Source: an uncultured Erysipelotrichaceae bacterium
GTDB lineage: Bacteria; Bacillota_I; Bacilli_A; RF39; UBA660
Length of the DNA: 43,453 nt
Reading direction: 5' to 3'
Assembly (NCBI GenBank): GCA_902786275.1
Contig: CADACC010000007.1
Coordinates: 1 to 43,453 of the forward strand
The notes under the pieces were generated by a model that was given only the letters and a program-made list of their open reading frames with translations, had not been told where the DNA came from and did no database searches. The position numbers and the translations under genes were made by a program. Below, piece after piece: positions 42,801-43,453 of the stretch. Each line of letters begins with the position of its first letter. The stretch's first letter is position 1.

Positions 42801-43453
42801 TACCTGAAACAATTCTTGTTGATGAGTTATTTGAAAAATATAATTTTGAAATTAAACCTAATGAATATATTGCCTTATTAGGTGAGTATGATGCACCTGA
42901 AGAACAAATGCAAGGTTTAGTTACATATAACTTATTAAAAGATGGTAATACAATTATTATGGGTAATGATGGTTCTGAAAGAGAAAAAGCATTAAATGCT
43001 TTAATATATTCAACATCAAGATGTTATTCACCAGAAGAAGTTGTTTACTACATTATTGATTATGGTTCTGAACAGTTATATCAATTTAAAGATTTACCTC
43101 ATATTGGTGGAATAGTAACATCTGGTAGTGAAGACAAACTTAAAAGTTTATTTAAAATGATTAGATCTGAAACTAATAGAAGAAAGAAACTTTTTGCAAA
43201 TTATGGTGGAAGTTATGAATCATACATAAATTCTAATCCAGAGGAAAAAGTTCCAATTAATATAATAATTGTTAACAACTATAGTTCTTTATTTGATTCT
43301 AATCAGTATGTATATGATGTATTCCCTGATTTAGTTAGAGACTCATACAGATACGGTATATTATTTGTCTTTACATGTGATGCACCAAACTCTGTACCTA
43401 ATAGAGTATCTCAAAACTGTGATAATATCATAGCTTATAACTTAAAAGAAGAT
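39815..43453 (+). CDS. essC: EssC-like type VII secretion FtsK/SpoIIIE ATPase, 3' end outside window
   Basis: 1213 codons are open from the ATG at 39815 to the right edge with no stop. Residues about 1-190: two FHA-like beta domains, as in EssC. Two membrane helices near 255-280 and 295-315. A first ATPase-like domain, then the main motor with Walker A GMTGSGKSEF (Lys709), ILIDYKGGGL, and Walker B IICDEFAEL (Asp825, Glu826), followed by ARIGRSLGVHLILATQKPTG, the FtsK/EssC hallmark. A further domain begins near 1045 with a degenerate P-loop (IIMGNDGSEREKAL, no GKS/T). EssC is the motor of the Firmicutes type VII (T7SSb) system exporting WXG100/LXG proteins. Length and order fit EssC (about 1450-1500 in full). 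GGGG upstream of the ATG is a weak site. Confidence 0.93.
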   Translation, partial: MLITLFLSDKIYYFKLPTEVSGSFSFYPNNAEEKLINVEAIDGTWKFYSTSYSEIISNGMTVDTIDLVPNSFYVLKKDNVSYLVYVSDYTLKNAIAYSYDDKLSLTVSNKEGSGIVYNCPCINETEYKFARTEKGISVNKIGKALIYINNIGYKNENCMVNFGDTVNLYGLKIIFMETMIIILNIPDKVRINESSCHITKQEFTTPLELDDYEIKEMPLYQPQDYYSKTPRLRRQIEKKEFKLSPPPKTNTGGKSPMLLVIGPMLTMGLVSFVMVYSTFASIAQRKTTLSQSWLQILSSIAMLCTMLVWPMISQWYTKRVEKRSKLNLITKYKNYLLSKERELIEEVNSQKVILQENLITLNDCINLIQHRGIGFWSKRIDQNDFLQVRTGIGDERLNIYVSYNEEDFTIEETALKKEADLLVSKYSKISDVPIGYSFYENKTTALIGQYDVSINFLNFVVLQLLTFYSYEDLKFVVFTSKEKEKNLSYMKYLNHNFTNDKMFRFFASTPDSIRTVCEVLQQELAARMNSEEQVRKPHYFIIIDGYDLVKRAEVIKEITELDQNYGFNVVILESKMSKLPSKCNNFIILSETNCEILKNSYENQSQTSFINESNFKINMLHYAKILSNIPIEFEDGVSEIPDMVTFMEMEKIGKVEQLNILNRWNTNDSTQSLRTEIGVDEQNEIMYLDLHEKYHGPHGLIAGMTGSGKSEFIITYILSMCINYSPDDVSFILIDYKGGGLTGAFSNKTLGLELPHLVGTITNLDKAELDRSLVSISSEIKRRQIVFNNARDALGESTMDIYKYQRFYKEGYLDEPVPHLFIICDEFAELKVQQPEFIDNLISVARIGRSLGVHLILATQKPTGVVNDQIWSNSKFRVSLKVQDESDSREMLKSPDAAYITQTGRFFLQVGNNEYFALGQSAWCGAKYFPADKIQKQVDRSVDVINDFGYKIKSIQASNGQMVEADGDQVTAILKSIISVADSLGKRANKLWLENIPETILVDELFEKYNFEIKPNEYIALLGEYDAPEEQMQGLVTYNLLKDGNTIIMGNDGSEREKALNALIYSTSRCYSPEEVVYYIIDYGSEQLYQFKDLPHIGGIVTSGSEDKLKSLFKMIRSETNRRKKLFANYGGSYESYINSNPEEKVPINIIIVNNYSSLFDSNQYVYDVFPDLVRDSYRYGILFVFTCDAPNSVPNRVSQNCDNIIAYNLKED

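Noticed and set aside
1-43453. Mycoplasma-type code (UGA = Trp)
   Set aside because: Trp is UGG throughout, and UGA works as a stop, for example at 26155-26157 where it overlaps the next start codon.
1-43453. CRISPR arrays, rRNA, tRNA genes, insertion sequences or prophage
   Set aside because: I saw no regularly spaced repeats, no transposase or phage proteins, and no convincing tRNA or rRNA sequence on reading both strands; short structured RNAs could still be missed by eye.

Overview
The window is AT-rich DNA (roughly 70% A+T by eye) from a Gram-positive bacterium that uses the standard code: UGA is a stop (for example at 26155-26157) and Trp is UGG. T-box leaders, AGGAGG-type ribosome binding sites, TTGATA/TATAAT promoters with 17-base spacers, a CotY/CotZ-like spore coat protein and a Cse60-like sporulation protein place it in the Bacillota. 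My inference is an uncultured gut Bacilli lineage close to the RF39/Erysipelotrichia/Mollicutes border.

Layout. 1-4430: end of a GH31 glycosidase gene, then a T-box-controlled operon of a small membrane protein and leuS. 4440-4760: a compact locus that looks like a type I toxin-antitoxin pair (22-residue hydrophobic peptide facing a short convergent RNA). 4780-15360: housekeeping and sporulation-flavoured genes: an OB-fold membrane protein, an XRE regulator, a Cse60-like protein, a MurJ/SpoVB-type flippase, trmB, a lipoprotein, a ytxGH-like envelope operon, tyrS behind a very short T-box, a SEDS protein, a Cys-less EIIB-like protein and a CotZ-like coat protein.

15390-36570: the most interesting part, a large Tad-type pilus locus. 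It carries a TadA ATPase, TadB and TadC membrane proteins, two CpaB/RcpC (SAF) proteins, a TadZ-like ATPase, two Flp-like pilins and two minor pilins. It also has two lineage-specific giant secreted Cys-rich proteins (1160 and 1086 residues), three small signal-peptide/C-terminal-TM proteins that accompany the giants, and two pilin-like proteins of one family. One of these is fused to a VanX/VanY-type M15 peptidase with all metal ligands present. Six proteins of the locus start with the same short signature, M[KR]E[SA] then Gly, directly before a membrane helix, which suggests one export or assembly route. The module (small SP-TM protein, giant, pilin-like protein, CpaB) occurs twice, so the locus seems to have grown by duplication. 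I see no prepilin peptidase and no secretin; a secretin is not expected in a monoderm.

36570-43453: a small unknown protein, an 830-residue coiled-coil/disordered protein, a DUF1292-like protein and, running off the right edge, an EssC-like FtsK/SpoIIIE ATPase of a type VII secretion system. Pilus and type VII genes are adjacent but lie in separate transcription units. Most units have clear hairpin terminators and promoters, listed below.
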